Assembly (NCBI RefSeq): GCF_014836445.1
Contig: NZ_JACSQV010000007.1
Span: forward strand, 97,663 to 161,662
DNA length: 64,000 nucleotides
Direction: 5' to 3'
Source: Cellulomonas avistercoris
GTDB taxonomy: Bacteria > Actinomycetota > Actinomycetes > Actinomycetales > Cellulomonadaceae
In this document: one piece after another, positions 38,952 through 47,702 of the stretch
Layout of the letters: every line of letters starts with the position of its first letter
How positions within the stretch are numbered: position 1 is the first letter of the stretch
The notes under the pieces: generated by a model
What the model was told of the DNA's origin: nothing
The model's database searches: none
What the model saw: only the letters and a program-made list of their open reading frames with translations
Position numbers and translations under genes: made by a program

Positions 38952-40859
38952 ATGGGGGACGTGGAGCGGCTGCTCGACGCCGTGGCCGACGCGGCCGAGC
39001 GCGCGTCGCGCCCGGACCTCGTGCAGCGCGTCCGTGCGGCGCGTGCGCGCCTCGCGGACCCGGCGTTCCGGGTCGTGGTGTGCGGGGCGTTCAAGAAGGG
39101 CAAGAGCTCGCTGGTCAACGCGCTGCTCGGTGCCCGGGTGTGCGCGACCGACGCCGACGTGGCCACGGCCGTGCCGACGTACGTCCGGTGGGGTGAGCGC
39201 GTCGCGGCGCGCGTGCTCGCGGAGGAGCAGCCCGACGCGCCCACGCTGGGCGACGTCGCGCCCGCCGACGTCCCGACCGCGGCGACAGGTCAGGCCGTGC
39301 CGGTCCTCACGGACGGTGGCGCGGGCGGTGGCGCGGACGGTGGCGCGGGCGGCGGCCGCGGCACGGGCGGTGCCGGCACGACGGGCAGGGCCGTCGAGAT
39401 CCGCCTCCCGCGCGAGCTGCTGCGCGGAGGGCTCGTCCTCGTCGACACGCCGGGCATCAGCGGCGGGCTCGCGTCGTCCCACGCGGGCGTGGCCCTGCGC
39501 AGCCTGGCCGTGGCCGACGCCCTGCTGTTCGTCACCGACGCGGGCTCCGAGCTCGGCGCGGCGGAGATCGAGCTGCTGCGGCAGGCCGCCGCGCTGTGCC
39601 CCGTCGTGCTCGTGGGCCTGACGCGCACCGACCTGTTCGCCCACTGGCGGCGCATCCGCGACGCCGACGCCCACCACCTACGCGTCGCGGGCGTGCGCGC
39701 GGACCTCTTCGGCCTGTCGGCGCCGCTGCGGCACGCCGGCCTGCGCACGGCGGACCGCGAGCTGCTCGCCGAGTCCGGGTACCCCGCGCTCGCGGCGCGG
39801 CTGCTCGACGAGCGCGTGCGGGCGGCCGGCACCGGGGAGGCGGCCGCGGCGGCCGTGGCCGCCAGCACGCTCGGCCAGCTGCTCACGACGCTGACGTCCG
39901 AGCGCGCGGCCCTCGGCGACGACACCACGGCCCGCGAGCGGCGCACCGCGTGGGAGCAGGCGCGGGCGCGCGCGGCCGACCTGCGCGGTGCGGGCGCCCG
40001 GTGGCAGCAGGTGCTGTTCGACCGGACGTCGGACCTGGCGTCCGAGGTCGAGAGCGACCTCACGGTGCGGCTGCGGGCGCTGCGGCGCGACGCGGTCGCG
40101 CACATCGCCGAGCTGCCGGCGGCCCGTCTCGAGGCCGACCTGGGACCGTGGCTGCAGCAGCGCACGACGGCCACGCTGCTCGACCACCAGGCGCTCGTGC
40201 GGACGCTCGCGGACCAGGCCGCCGACGCCGTGGCCGAGCAGTTCGGCTCCGCGGCGTGGGAGCTGCGGCAGGGCGTCGCGACGGGTGGCGACGCCGCGAG
40301 CGGTGTGGACGTCGCGTTCGTCGCGGCACCCGGGACCCGCGCGTCGCGCCTGGACCTGGGGCTCGTTGCCCTGCGCGGCGGGTCGGCCGGCGCGATGATC
40401 AGCCACGGCGCGGGCCTCGTGCTGGGGCTCGCCCTGCCGGTGGTCCTGCCCGTCGCCGTCGTGCTGTCGGCGGTGCTCGCGGGCCGGTCCTGGCAGGCGG
40501 CGCGCGCGGGGCAGCTGCGGGCGCTGCGCGCCGAGACCGAGCGGGCCGTCGGCGCGTACCTCGAGGAGGTGGACACCGCGGCCCGCAAGCAGAGCCGCGC
40601 CGCCGTGCGCGGGCTGCAGCGGCTGCTGCGCGAGACGTACGCGTCGCGCGCCGCGGAGCTGCTCGCGACGGCGACCGCCACCGTCGAGCAGATGTCCGCG
40701 GCCATCGCGCAGGACGACACGGCGCGTCAGGCGCGCACCGCCCGCGTCGACGCCGAGCTCGGCCGGCTGCGCGACCTCGCCGCCCGCACCGAGGGTCTGC
40801 TGGCCCCGCTGCTCGCGGCCCGCCGCGCGACGGTCCCGGTCCCGCAGGGGACGACGTGA
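38952..40859 (+). CDS. dynamin-like GTPase (first of pair)
   Basis: 635 aa. G1 motif GAFKKGKSS at residues 45-53, G3 DTPG in LVLVDTPGISGG, G4 TRTD in VGLTRTDLF. A Gly/Ala-rich insertion lies between switch regions. A hydrophobic hairpin in the second half (GAGLVLGLALPVVLPVAVVLSAVLAG) could insert into membrane, with helical stalk segments around it. Bacterial dynamin-like proteins usually come in coupled pairs and act in membrane remodelling or stress defence. ATG 38952; TGA overlaps the next GTG by 4 bases. Confidence 0.85.
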   Translation: MGDVERLLDAVADAAERASRPDLVQRVRAARARLADPAFRVVVCGAFKKGKSSLVNALLGARVCATDADVATAVPTYVRWGERVAARVLAEEQPDAPTLGDVAPADVPTAATGQAVPVLTDGGAGGGADGGAGGGRGTGGAGTTGRAVEIRLPRELLRGGLVLVDTPGISGGLASSHAGVALRSLAVADALLFVTDAGSELGAAEIELLRQAAALCPVVLVGLTRTDLFAHWRRIRDADAHHLRVAGVRADLFGLSAPLRHAGLRTADRELLAESGYPALAARLLDERVRAAGTGEAAAAAVAASTLGQLLTTLTSERAALGDDTTARERRTAWEQARARAADLRGAGARWQQVLFDRTSDLASEVESDLTVRLRALRRDAVAHIAELPAARLEADLGPWLQQRTTATLLDHQALVRTLADQAADAVAEQFGSAAWELRQGVATGGDAASGVDVAFVAAPGTRASRLDLGLVALRGGSAGAMISHGAGLVLGLALPVVLPVAVVLSAVLAGRSWQAARAGQLRALRAETERAVGAYLEEVDTAARKQSRAAVRGLQRLLRETYASRAAELLATATATVEQMSAAIAQDDTARQARTARVDAELGRLRDLAARTEGLLAPLLAARRATVPVPQGTT

Positions 40860-42472
40860 CCGCCCGTGCGGGCACCGTCGACGCCGTCCGTGGGCTGCTG
40901 CGCGACGCCGCCGACGCCTACGCCGGCACCCCGCACGCGGCCGGGCTGACCGCGGCGTCCGAACGGCTGGACGGCCCGCTGCGCGTCGCGTTCGCCGGCC
41001 GCGTCAAGGCCGGCAAGTCGACACTGCTCAACGCGCTGGTCGGGCAGCGGCTGGCGGCGACCGACGCCACCGAGTGCACGCGCCTGGTCACGACGTACGT
41101 CGACGGACCCGCCGCGCGGGCGTGGGCCGTGCTGCCGACGGGCGAGCGCCGGCAGGTCGCGTTCGTGCGCGAGGCCGGGCAGACGCGCGTGGACCTGGGC
41201 GCGCTGGCCGTCGAGGACGTCGCGCGGCTCGTCGTGGAGTACCCGTCGTCGCGCCTCGAGCGCCTGACCCTCGTCGACACCCCGGGGCTCGCGTCGGCCC
41301 GCGCCGAGGTGTCGGCGCGGACCCAGGAGTTCCTGCTGGGCGACGACGAGGGACCCGGGAGCGCGGACGCCGTGCTCTACCTGCTGCGCCAGGTGCACGA
41401 GTCCGACGTCGACTTCCTGCGCGCCTTCCACGCCGACGACGACACGTGGGCCGTCACGCCCGTCAACGCCGTGGGCGTCCTGTCGCGCGCGGACGAGACG
41501 GGCGGCGGGCGCGAGGACGCCCTGGCCATGGCCGAGCGCATCGCGGCGCGGTACCGGGCGGACGCCCGCGTGCGGGCCCTCGTGCAGACGGTCGTGCCGG
41601 TGTGCGGGCTGCTCGGGCTCGCCGCGGTCGAGCTCACGCAGGCCCGGTACGCGCACGTCGAGGCCCTCGCGGGCGAGCCGCCGCACGCGCTGCTGTCGGC
41701 CGACCGCTTCCTGCGCGCGGGCGGGTCGGTCCCGGCCGACGCGCGCGCCGTGCTCCTCGACGACCTGGGTCTGTTCGGCGTCCGCCTCGCCGTCGGTGCC
41801 GTGCGGGACGGGACGGCGCCCGACGCGGCGGCGCTCGCGGCGGTGCTGCGCGTCGCCAGCGGGCTCGACGACGTGCGCGACCTGCTGCTGCGCCGGTTCG
41901 TCGCGCGGGCGGGTGCGCTGCAGGCGCAGCGCGCGCTGCGGGCCGTCGAGACGCTCGTCGCGCGGGTCCCCGTGGCGGGCGCCGACCGCCTGGCGCGGCG
42001 CTGCGAGGAGGTGGTCGCCGGTGCGCACGACCTCGTCGAGCTGCGCCTGCTCGCCGACCTGCGCACGGGCGAGCTCGACCTGCGCGACGACGCCGCCCGC
42101 GACGAGGCGGAACGCCTCCTGGGCGCGCAGGGCGGCGACCCCCGCACCCGCCTGGGCCTGCCGGCCCTCACCGCCCGCGGCCCCGACCCCGACCCCGGTC
42201 CCCACCCCACCCCGCACCCCACCCCCCACCCCACCCACCAACCCGAGGCCGACGGGTCGGATCTTCGACCACTTCTCGTCCCGGTAGGGCCGGATGTGAC
42301 CACTTCCGGAGCGGGAGGCGTCGACCCCGAGGTCCGGGCGGCGGCTGTCGCGTCCCTGCGGGCGTGGCAGCGGCGGGCCGCGCACCCCTTCGCCGGGCCG
42401 GACGTACGACGCGTCGCCGAGGTGCTCAGGCGGACGTGCGAGGGGCTCGCCGCCGCCACCAGCGGCCGATGA
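40856..42472 (+). CDS. dynamin-like GTPase (second of pair)
   Basis: 538 aa. G1 motif GRVKAGKST at residues 48-56, LRVAFAGRVKAGKSTLLNAL context, G3 LVDTPG, and a G4-like LSRAD. No obvious TM hairpin, so probably the soluble partner of the preceding protein. A Pro/His-rich insert (PDPDPGPHPTPHPTP) and a stretch of unusual codon use interrupt the C-terminal part at about 42180-42310. GTG start overlaps the preceding stop by 4 bases. Confidence 0.85.
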   Translation: MTARAGTVDAVRGLLRDAADAYAGTPHAAGLTAASERLDGPLRVAFAGRVKAGKSTLLNALVGQRLAATDATECTRLVTTYVDGPAARAWAVLPTGERRQVAFVREAGQTRVDLGALAVEDVARLVVEYPSSRLERLTLVDTPGLASARAEVSARTQEFLLGDDEGPGSADAVLYLLRQVHESDVDFLRAFHADDDTWAVTPVNAVGVLSRADETGGGREDALAMAERIAARYRADARVRALVQTVVPVCGLLGLAAVELTQARYAHVEALAGEPPHALLSADRFLRAGGSVPADARAVLLDDLGLFGVRLAVGAVRDGTAPDAAALAAVLRVASGLDDVRDLLLRRFVARAGALQAQRALRAVETLVARVPVAGADRLARRCEEVVAGAHDLVELRLLADLRTGELDLRDDAARDEAERLLGAQGGDPRTRLGLPALTARGPDPDPGPHPTPHPTPHPTHQPEADGSDLRPLLVPVGPDVTTSGAGGVDPEVRAAAVASLRAWQRRAAHPFAGPDVRRVAEVLRRTCEGLAAATSGR

Positions 42473-42517
42473 CCGACCGCTGACGCCACCGTGGCACCGG
42501 CGCCGACCGACCCAGGG

Positions 42518-42598
42518 CGAGCCCCGGTGCGCGGAGCCGCACGGCGTGCCGCGGTGCGCTCAGCCGCAGAGCGAGTCGCGGTGCGCTCAGCCGCAGGG
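42518..42598. repeat. 27-bp tandem repeat at convergent 3' ends
   Basis: Three 27-base units (42518-42544, 42545-42571, 42572-42598); the last two share GCGGTGCGCTCAGCCGCAG exactly. The third contains the stop codon of the minus-strand gene ending at 42587. Fills most of the gap to the GTPase gene. Confidence 0.85.
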
Positions 42599-45031
42599 GG
42601 ACATGGCGCCGAACCCGGACACCGGCCCGGTCCCCTGGCCACCTGCGCCGTCGCGCGCCGTGACCGTGAGCGCAGGGGCGGCAGGCCCGACGACGCCGCT
42701 GCCGTCGTCGACGAGGTCGACCACCTCGGTGACCCGATACACCCGCTCGCCGGACCCGGCGCCCGCGCCCGCGTCGACGAGCGTACGGCCGTCGTCCCCG
42801 TGCACGTCGTGGCGGTCGGCCCCGCGCACCCAGTGGTCGAGGACCACGGCCTCGACCACCGTCGTCACGCGGACCCCGATCGTCCTGCCTCCGTCGCGCA
42901 GGGGCGCCGACCTCTGGCACGACCGGGCCGTGACGCTCGGCGGGTCGTCCGTGAGCACGTCGACCGCGTACGTCGTCCGTGGCCCCGCACCCGTGAAGGT
43001 CACACCCACCGCGTCCTCTTGCCGGCCGCCCGGCGACGCTCCCGCGTACGTCAGCGCGACGACGGCCGAGCTGCCGTCGTCCGGGACGGTCACGTCCGCC
43101 GGGCCCGTGAGCCAGGGCGGCAGGGTCAGGTGGGCCGACTGGGCGCCGCGGCACTCATGTGCCTCGAGCCGCAGGTCGGCGGTGTCGCTGCTGCTCAGGT
43201 CGAGCACGTGCTCGTCGCCGCCCGACCCGTCGATCGTGAGGTGGCACGCGTACTTCACCCACAGCCGCAGGTCGGCGGAGGCACTGCGGTCGCCGTCCGT
43301 CACGGTGAGCCGCACCGTCACGTCGCCGTCGCCCACGGAGTCGAGCACGAGCGGCTGCCCGGGCGCCGGCGGGGTGTACGACGGCTGCTCGCCGGCGTCC
43401 GACGCGACCTGCCACACCCACGTCGCGCCGGGGCCGGCACCCGCGACGGACGCGACGACGGTCGCCGACGTGTACGGCTGGAACTCCGGCTGGCCCGGGC
43501 TGGGCGGGTCGGTGCCGAGCGCGACCGTGATCTGCGGTGCAGGAGCGGCGGTGGGGCTCGGGGTCGCTCCGGGCGTCGCCGGGGCCGTGGGGTTCGCCGG
43601 CGTCCCGCGCGGGGCCGGGCGCCCACCGGCGGGCCCGGGCGTCGGACGCCCGTCCGGCGCCTGGCCGGCAGCGTCGTCGCCGGGGTCGCCGGCCGGTGCG
43701 TCACCCGGTGCTCCCGCCGCTGCGTCACCCGGGGCGTCACCCGGTGCGTCACCCGGGGCGTCACCCGGTGCGTCACCGGCGGGCGCCTGCACCGGCGGCC
43801 GCTCGTCCTCGGGCACGACGACCTGCGTGCCCTCGCCCGTCGCCGGGTCGTACTTCTCCAGCGGCGTGGGCGACCAGCGCCCGCCGCGCAGCGTCAGGAC
43901 CCCGGCGGTGTGACCGTCGAGGTCGTTGAAGAACACGAACCCGTCCTGGGCCCGCAGCTCGAGGCGGTGGCCCGGGTCGCCGAGCGTGACGTGGTCGAGC
44001 ACCGTGCCTGCGGCGGTGTCGACGACGGCGGTGGTGCCGCTGGCGCTGTCGGGGACGAAGACGTACCGGCCCGACTGCGCGAGGGCCGCGTACCGCGGGT
44101 CGTCGCCGGGGCCGGCGAGGTCGATCGCGCGGCCGCAGCCGTCGTCGGTGGTGGACGCGACCAGCAGCGAGCGTGCCTGCGCGACCGCGACGTAGACCTC
44201 GTGGCGCGTCGCCGAGCCGAGGACCTCGACGTCGTCGGCCGGTCGCGTGTCGAGGCAGCGGGCGGGACCGGGCCGGGCGTCGGCGCCCACGGTGTGCGTC
44301 GCCCCGCGCGCTGGGTCGACCAGCACGGGTGCACCGCGCACGAGGACGAGGCGCGCGGTCGCCGTCGCCGCGTCCGTGCGGCGCACGGTGCGGGGCTCCG
44401 TGCCCGCGTCGACCCGCGTCAGCGTCCCCGTGGCGGAGTCCAGCGCCCACAGGTCGCCCGCGCCGTCCACGACCGCCTGGCCCGGCCCGGGGCGTGCGGT
44501 GAGCGTGACCTCGTCGTGCACGGCGAGCGTGCGCGGGTCCACCCGGGTCACGGTGCGCGCCTGCGGGTCGAGGACGTGGACGACGTGCCGGCCGCCGGGG
44601 GCGGGGTCGTTCTGCAGGACGGTCACATCGCCGCCCGGGGTCCCCAGCGCCACGGGGGTCGAGGCCGCGTAGGTCGCGGGGTCGAGCCGGCTCACGGTGC
44701 CCGCGTCGTCGTCGACGAGGTACGCGCCGCCCCGAGCCTGCGCGACGCTGAGCGCGTGACCCGCGCCGGGGACCTGCACGCCCGCGACGACGTCCTCCGA
44801 CGGGCCGTCGAGCAGCGTGACCAGACCACGGTCCGCGGAGACGACCCACGCGGTGCCCGCGCTCTGGTCGAGCAGGTGCGGCGCGTGCCCGCTGCCGAGC
44901 ACGGCGGCCAGCGCGAGCGGCGTCGCGACGGCGAGGGCCGCACCGCCCGTCGCGACCGTGCGCGCCCGAGGGCGGGCGCGGGCGAGCATCCCCGCGACCC
45001 GCGCGGCCCCCCTCGACCCGTCGCCCGCCAT
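42587..45031 (-). CDS. secreted/membrane propeller-like and Ig-like protein (paralogue A)
   Basis: 814 aa. An N-terminal TM or signal anchor (ATGGAALAVATPLALAAVLG) is followed by a beta-propeller-like part with repeating GxxVTRVDPxT and LVRGAPVLVDPA blades to about residue 410, ending with the family motif EKYDPATGEG. A linker with tandem GDAP repeats follows, then Ig/PKD-like domains (ATVVASVAGAGPGATWVWQV ... DVTVRLTVTDGD). Probably an envelope protein binding a ligand outside the cell. Start ATG 45031 with GGGGGG upstream, inside a strong hairpin. One of three paralogues in a row. Confidence 0.78.
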   Translation of the reverse strand: MAGDGSRGAARVAGMLARARPRARTVATGGAALAVATPLALAAVLGSGHAPHLLDQSAGTAWVVSADRGLVTLLDGPSEDVVAGVQVPGAGHALSVAQARGGAYLVDDDAGTVSRLDPATYAASTPVALGTPGGDVTVLQNDPAPGGRHVVHVLDPQARTVTRVDPRTLAVHDEVTLTARPGPGQAVVDGAGDLWALDSATGTLTRVDAGTEPRTVRRTDAATATARLVLVRGAPVLVDPARGATHTVGADARPGPARCLDTRPADDVEVLGSATRHEVYVAVAQARSLLVASTTDDGCGRAIDLAGPGDDPRYAALAQSGRYVFVPDSASGTTAVVDTAAGTVLDHVTLGDPGHRLELRAQDGFVFFNDLDGHTAGVLTLRGGRWSPTPLEKYDPATGEGTQVVVPEDERPPVQAPAGDAPGDAPGDAPGDAPGDAAAGAPGDAPAGDPGDDAAGQAPDGRPTPGPAGGRPAPRGTPANPTAPATPGATPSPTAAPAPQITVALGTDPPSPGQPEFQPYTSATVVASVAGAGPGATWVWQVASDAGEQPSYTPPAPGQPLVLDSVGDGDVTVRLTVTDGDRSASADLRLWVKYACHLTIDGSGGDEHVLDLSSSDTADLRLEAHECRGAQSAHLTLPPWLTGPADVTVPDDGSSAVVALTYAGASPGGRQEDAVGVTFTGAGPRTTYAVDVLTDDPPSVTARSCQRSAPLRDGGRTIGVRVTTVVEAVVLDHWVRGADRHDVHGDDGRTLVDAGAGAGSGERVYRVTEVVDLVDDGSGVVGPAAPALTVTARDGAGGQGTGPVSGFGAMSPCG

Positions 45032-45033
45032 CG

Positions 45034-45088
45034 TCCCCCCACGGGCGCACCGCCGGCCCTCCACCGGCGGTCCGCCCGTCCGTGGGGG
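45034..45088 (-). promoter_or_regulatory. hairpin burying the ribosome-binding site of paralogue A
   Basis: Outer stem CCCCCACGG (45036-45044) with CCGTGGGGG (45080-45088); inner stem ACCGCCGG (45049-45056) with CCGGCGGT (45064-45071). On the minus-strand transcript the GGGGGG Shine-Dalgarno of the gene starting at 45031 lies largely in the outer stem. It could also end transcripts of the upstream gene (stop at 45144). Confidence 0.65.
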
Positions 45089-45143
45089 AGGAGCGGTGGA
45101 CGGGCGTCCTGATACGTGGTCGTCACCGGCCGCACGGGACGGC

Positions 45144-47702
45144 CTACCAGCAGCTCCACGAGTTGGTGCCGGCGGTGGGCGGCGACGACGCGCCGGACGA
45201 GTCGATCGCGCGGATGGTCCACCCCGCGCCCGACAGCGACGCCGTGGGCACCTCGCGCCAGTAGAGCGTGTCCGGGCTGCCGGTGTTGTGGTCCAGGTGC
45301 CAGTCGGTCCCGGCGTTGGTGAGCACGACGTCGAGGCCGGCCTGGTCGCCGTCGCGGTACGAGGCGTAGAACGTGGTGACGTCGCCGTTGCGGACGCACG
45401 AGGTGTACCCGCCGGGCATCTCGGCGGTCGGGACGATCGCGGGGGGCACGTTGGCGACGACGTCCAGCGCTTCCTCCTGCGGCGTCGCGATCTCCAGCCG
45501 CACGGTGACCGCGCCGGTGTTGCGGCCGTCGACGGGCGGGTCGCCCGTGCGCGTCACGGTGAGGGACGAGTTGCCGGAGGGGGACAGCGTGAACGTCCCG
45601 CCGCCGCTGAGCCACGCCGGCACGACGAGCGTTACCTGCTCCTCGTGGCACCCCGGGATCCCGACCACGACGTCGCCCGTCGAGCCGAACTCCGGCAGCA
45701 CCAGCTCCGTGGTCTGCACCATCAGGTCGCACACGTACACGACCGGGACGTCCACCGACCGCGTGTCCTGCGTGCCGCCGCCCTCGACCGTGAGCGTCAC
45801 GGTGAGCGTCCCGACGTCCCCGACGTGGTCGAGCTGGAGCGGGTCGCCCGGTGCCGGGGCCGTGAACGGCACCGCACCCGTCGCGCTGTTCACGGCCGTC
45901 CACGTCCAGGTCGTGCCGGGCGGCGCGTCGGCGACCTCCGCCACGACGGTCGCGGGCGTGTACTGCGCGTACTGCGCCTCCGTGCTCGCGAGCGACGTGA
46001 TGCTCACCCCGGGTGCCCGCACCGTGACGGGCAGCGTCCGCGTGGCGGTGAGCGTGCCGACCGTGACGGTCAGCCGCAGCTGGTAGGTGCCCTCGGCCGC
46101 CTCGCGCGGCGGCGTGTACGCGAACGACGCGGCCTGGTCGGACGTCGTGACGGTCCCGCCGCCGGGGTCCGTGAGCGTCCACGCCCAGGTGGCGCCGTCG
46201 GTGCCGGTCGTGGTCGCGGTGAAGGTCGCGGGCCGACCGAGGACGACGGGGTCGGGCGCGACCGCCAGCGCGGTCACCTGCGGTCCGCCGGCCGTGGCGC
46301 CCGGGGAGGGCGTGCCCGGGGCGCCGGGTCCGCCCGGTCCGCCGGGGCGTCCCGGCACGGGATTCCGTCCGGGCGGTGCCTGCCCGCCCGTGCGCCCCGG
46401 GCCCGCGCCCGGGCGGCCGTCCCGCCCCGGTGCGTCGTCCGGCGCGACCTGCTCGTCCTGCGGCGCGTCGGAGCCCTGGTCCCCGGCGCCGGGCGCGTCG
46501 TCCCCTGACCCCTCGTCCGGCACGACGACGTTGGTCCCCTCGCCCGTGGCGGGGTCGTACTTCTCGAGCGCGGCCTGCACCCACACGTCGCCGCGCAGGG
46601 TCAGCACGCCCGCCTTCTCCCCGTCGAGGTCGTCGTAGAACACCAGGCCGTCCTTGGCCTCGAGCGTCACCCGGTGACCCGGCTCGGTGAGCGGGAAGGC
46701 CGCGGTCGTGCTGTCGACGGTGTCGACGACGGTCGTCGTCCCGGTCGACAGGTCGGGCACGAAGACGTACCGGCCGGACTGCGCGAGCGGTCCGAACCGG
46801 GCGGTCGCGGGGTCGGCCACGGGGACCGTGCGCGTGCAGTCCTGGCGGTCCACCGCGGCCACGAGGAGGGCACCGGCGACCGCCGCGTACACCTCGCGCG
46901 TCGACCGCGACCCCAGCAGCTGCACGGTGTCGGTGGGCCGGGTGTCGAGGCAGCCGGTGGCGCGCGGCGTCCCGTCGAGCGCGGCGAGCGTGCCGGTCGC
47001 GGGGTCGGCGAGCACGGGCCGCCCCTGGACCAGCAGCACCTGCGCGGTCGGCGTCGCCGACGACGTGCGGCGCACGGTCTTCACGGGCGACGGGGCCCCG
47101 GCGCGGCTCGCGGCCACGCGCGTGACGTTCCCGGCTCCTGCGTCGACGACCCACAGGGCGCCGTCGTCGGCGACCGCGGCCTGGCCGGGTCCGGGCTGCG
47201 CCGCCAGCGCCGTCTCGTCGCGCACGTCGAGCGTCACGGGGTCGACCTGGGTGACGGTGCGCGCACCGGCGTCGACGACGTGAACGACGTGCGGCGGCCC
47301 CCCGGTCCCGGGTGCGTTCTGGAGGACGGTGAGCGGCTCACCGGGCGTGCCGAGCGCGACGGGTGCGCCGACCTGCCAGGTCGCCGGGTCGACGCGCGCG
47401 ACCGTGCCCGCGTCGCCGTCGAGGAGGTACGTGCCGTCGTCCGACTGGGCGACGGACAGCGCGTGGCCGGCGCCGGGGACGGTGACGGTCGCGGCGATCT
47501 CCTCGGTCGGCCCGTCGACCAGCGAGAGCAGGCCGAGCTCGGCGCTGACGACCCACGCACCGCCGGAGCGCTGGTCCAGGACGTGCGCGAGGTGGCCGGA
47601 GCCCGTCACGGCGGCGAGCACGAGGGGCACGGCGACGGCGAGCGACGTCCCGCCCCCGACCGCGGCACGTCGCCCGGGCCGCCGCAGCGTGGGTCGCCTC
47701 AC
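45144..47702 (-). CDS. secreted/membrane propeller-like and Ig-like protein (paralogue B)
   Basis: 852 aa, same plan as its neighbours: N-terminal membrane anchor (AVGGGTSLAVAVPLVLAAVTG), propeller-like part with VLDQRSGGAWVVSAELGLLSLVDGP and EPGHRVTLEAKDGLVFYDDLDG, the EKYDPATGEG motif, a Gly/Pro-rich linker, then several Ig/PKD-like domains (VLGRPATFTATTTGTDGATWAW). Ends with a Cys-containing SCVRNGD ... TNSWSCW domain. GTG start overlaps the previous stop (GTGA), so it is coupled to paralogue C. Confidence 0.78.
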   Translation of the reverse strand: MRRPTLRRPGRRAAVGGGTSLAVAVPLVLAAVTGSGHLAHVLDQRSGGAWVVSAELGLLSLVDGPTEEIAATVTVPGAGHALSVAQSDDGTYLLDGDAGTVARVDPATWQVGAPVALGTPGEPLTVLQNAPGTGGPPHVVHVVDAGARTVTQVDPVTLDVRDETALAAQPGPGQAAVADDGALWVVDAGAGNVTRVAASRAGAPSPVKTVRRTSSATPTAQVLLVQGRPVLADPATGTLAALDGTPRATGCLDTRPTDTVQLLGSRSTREVYAAVAGALLVAAVDRQDCTRTVPVADPATARFGPLAQSGRYVFVPDLSTGTTTVVDTVDSTTAAFPLTEPGHRVTLEAKDGLVFYDDLDGEKAGVLTLRGDVWVQAALEKYDPATGEGTNVVVPDEGSGDDAPGAGDQGSDAPQDEQVAPDDAPGRDGRPGAGPGRTGGQAPPGRNPVPGRPGGPGGPGAPGTPSPGATAGGPQVTALAVAPDPVVLGRPATFTATTTGTDGATWAWTLTDPGGGTVTTSDQAASFAYTPPREAAEGTYQLRLTVTVGTLTATRTLPVTVRAPGVSITSLASTEAQYAQYTPATVVAEVADAPPGTTWTWTAVNSATGAVPFTAPAPGDPLQLDHVGDVGTLTVTLTVEGGGTQDTRSVDVPVVYVCDLMVQTTELVLPEFGSTGDVVVGIPGCHEEQVTLVVPAWLSGGGTFTLSPSGNSSLTVTRTGDPPVDGRNTGAVTVRLEIATPQEEALDVVANVPPAIVPTAEMPGGYTSCVRNGDVTTFYASYRDGDQAGLDVVLTNAGTDWHLDHNTGSPDTLYWREVPTASLSGAGWTIRAIDSSGASSPPTAGTNSWSCW

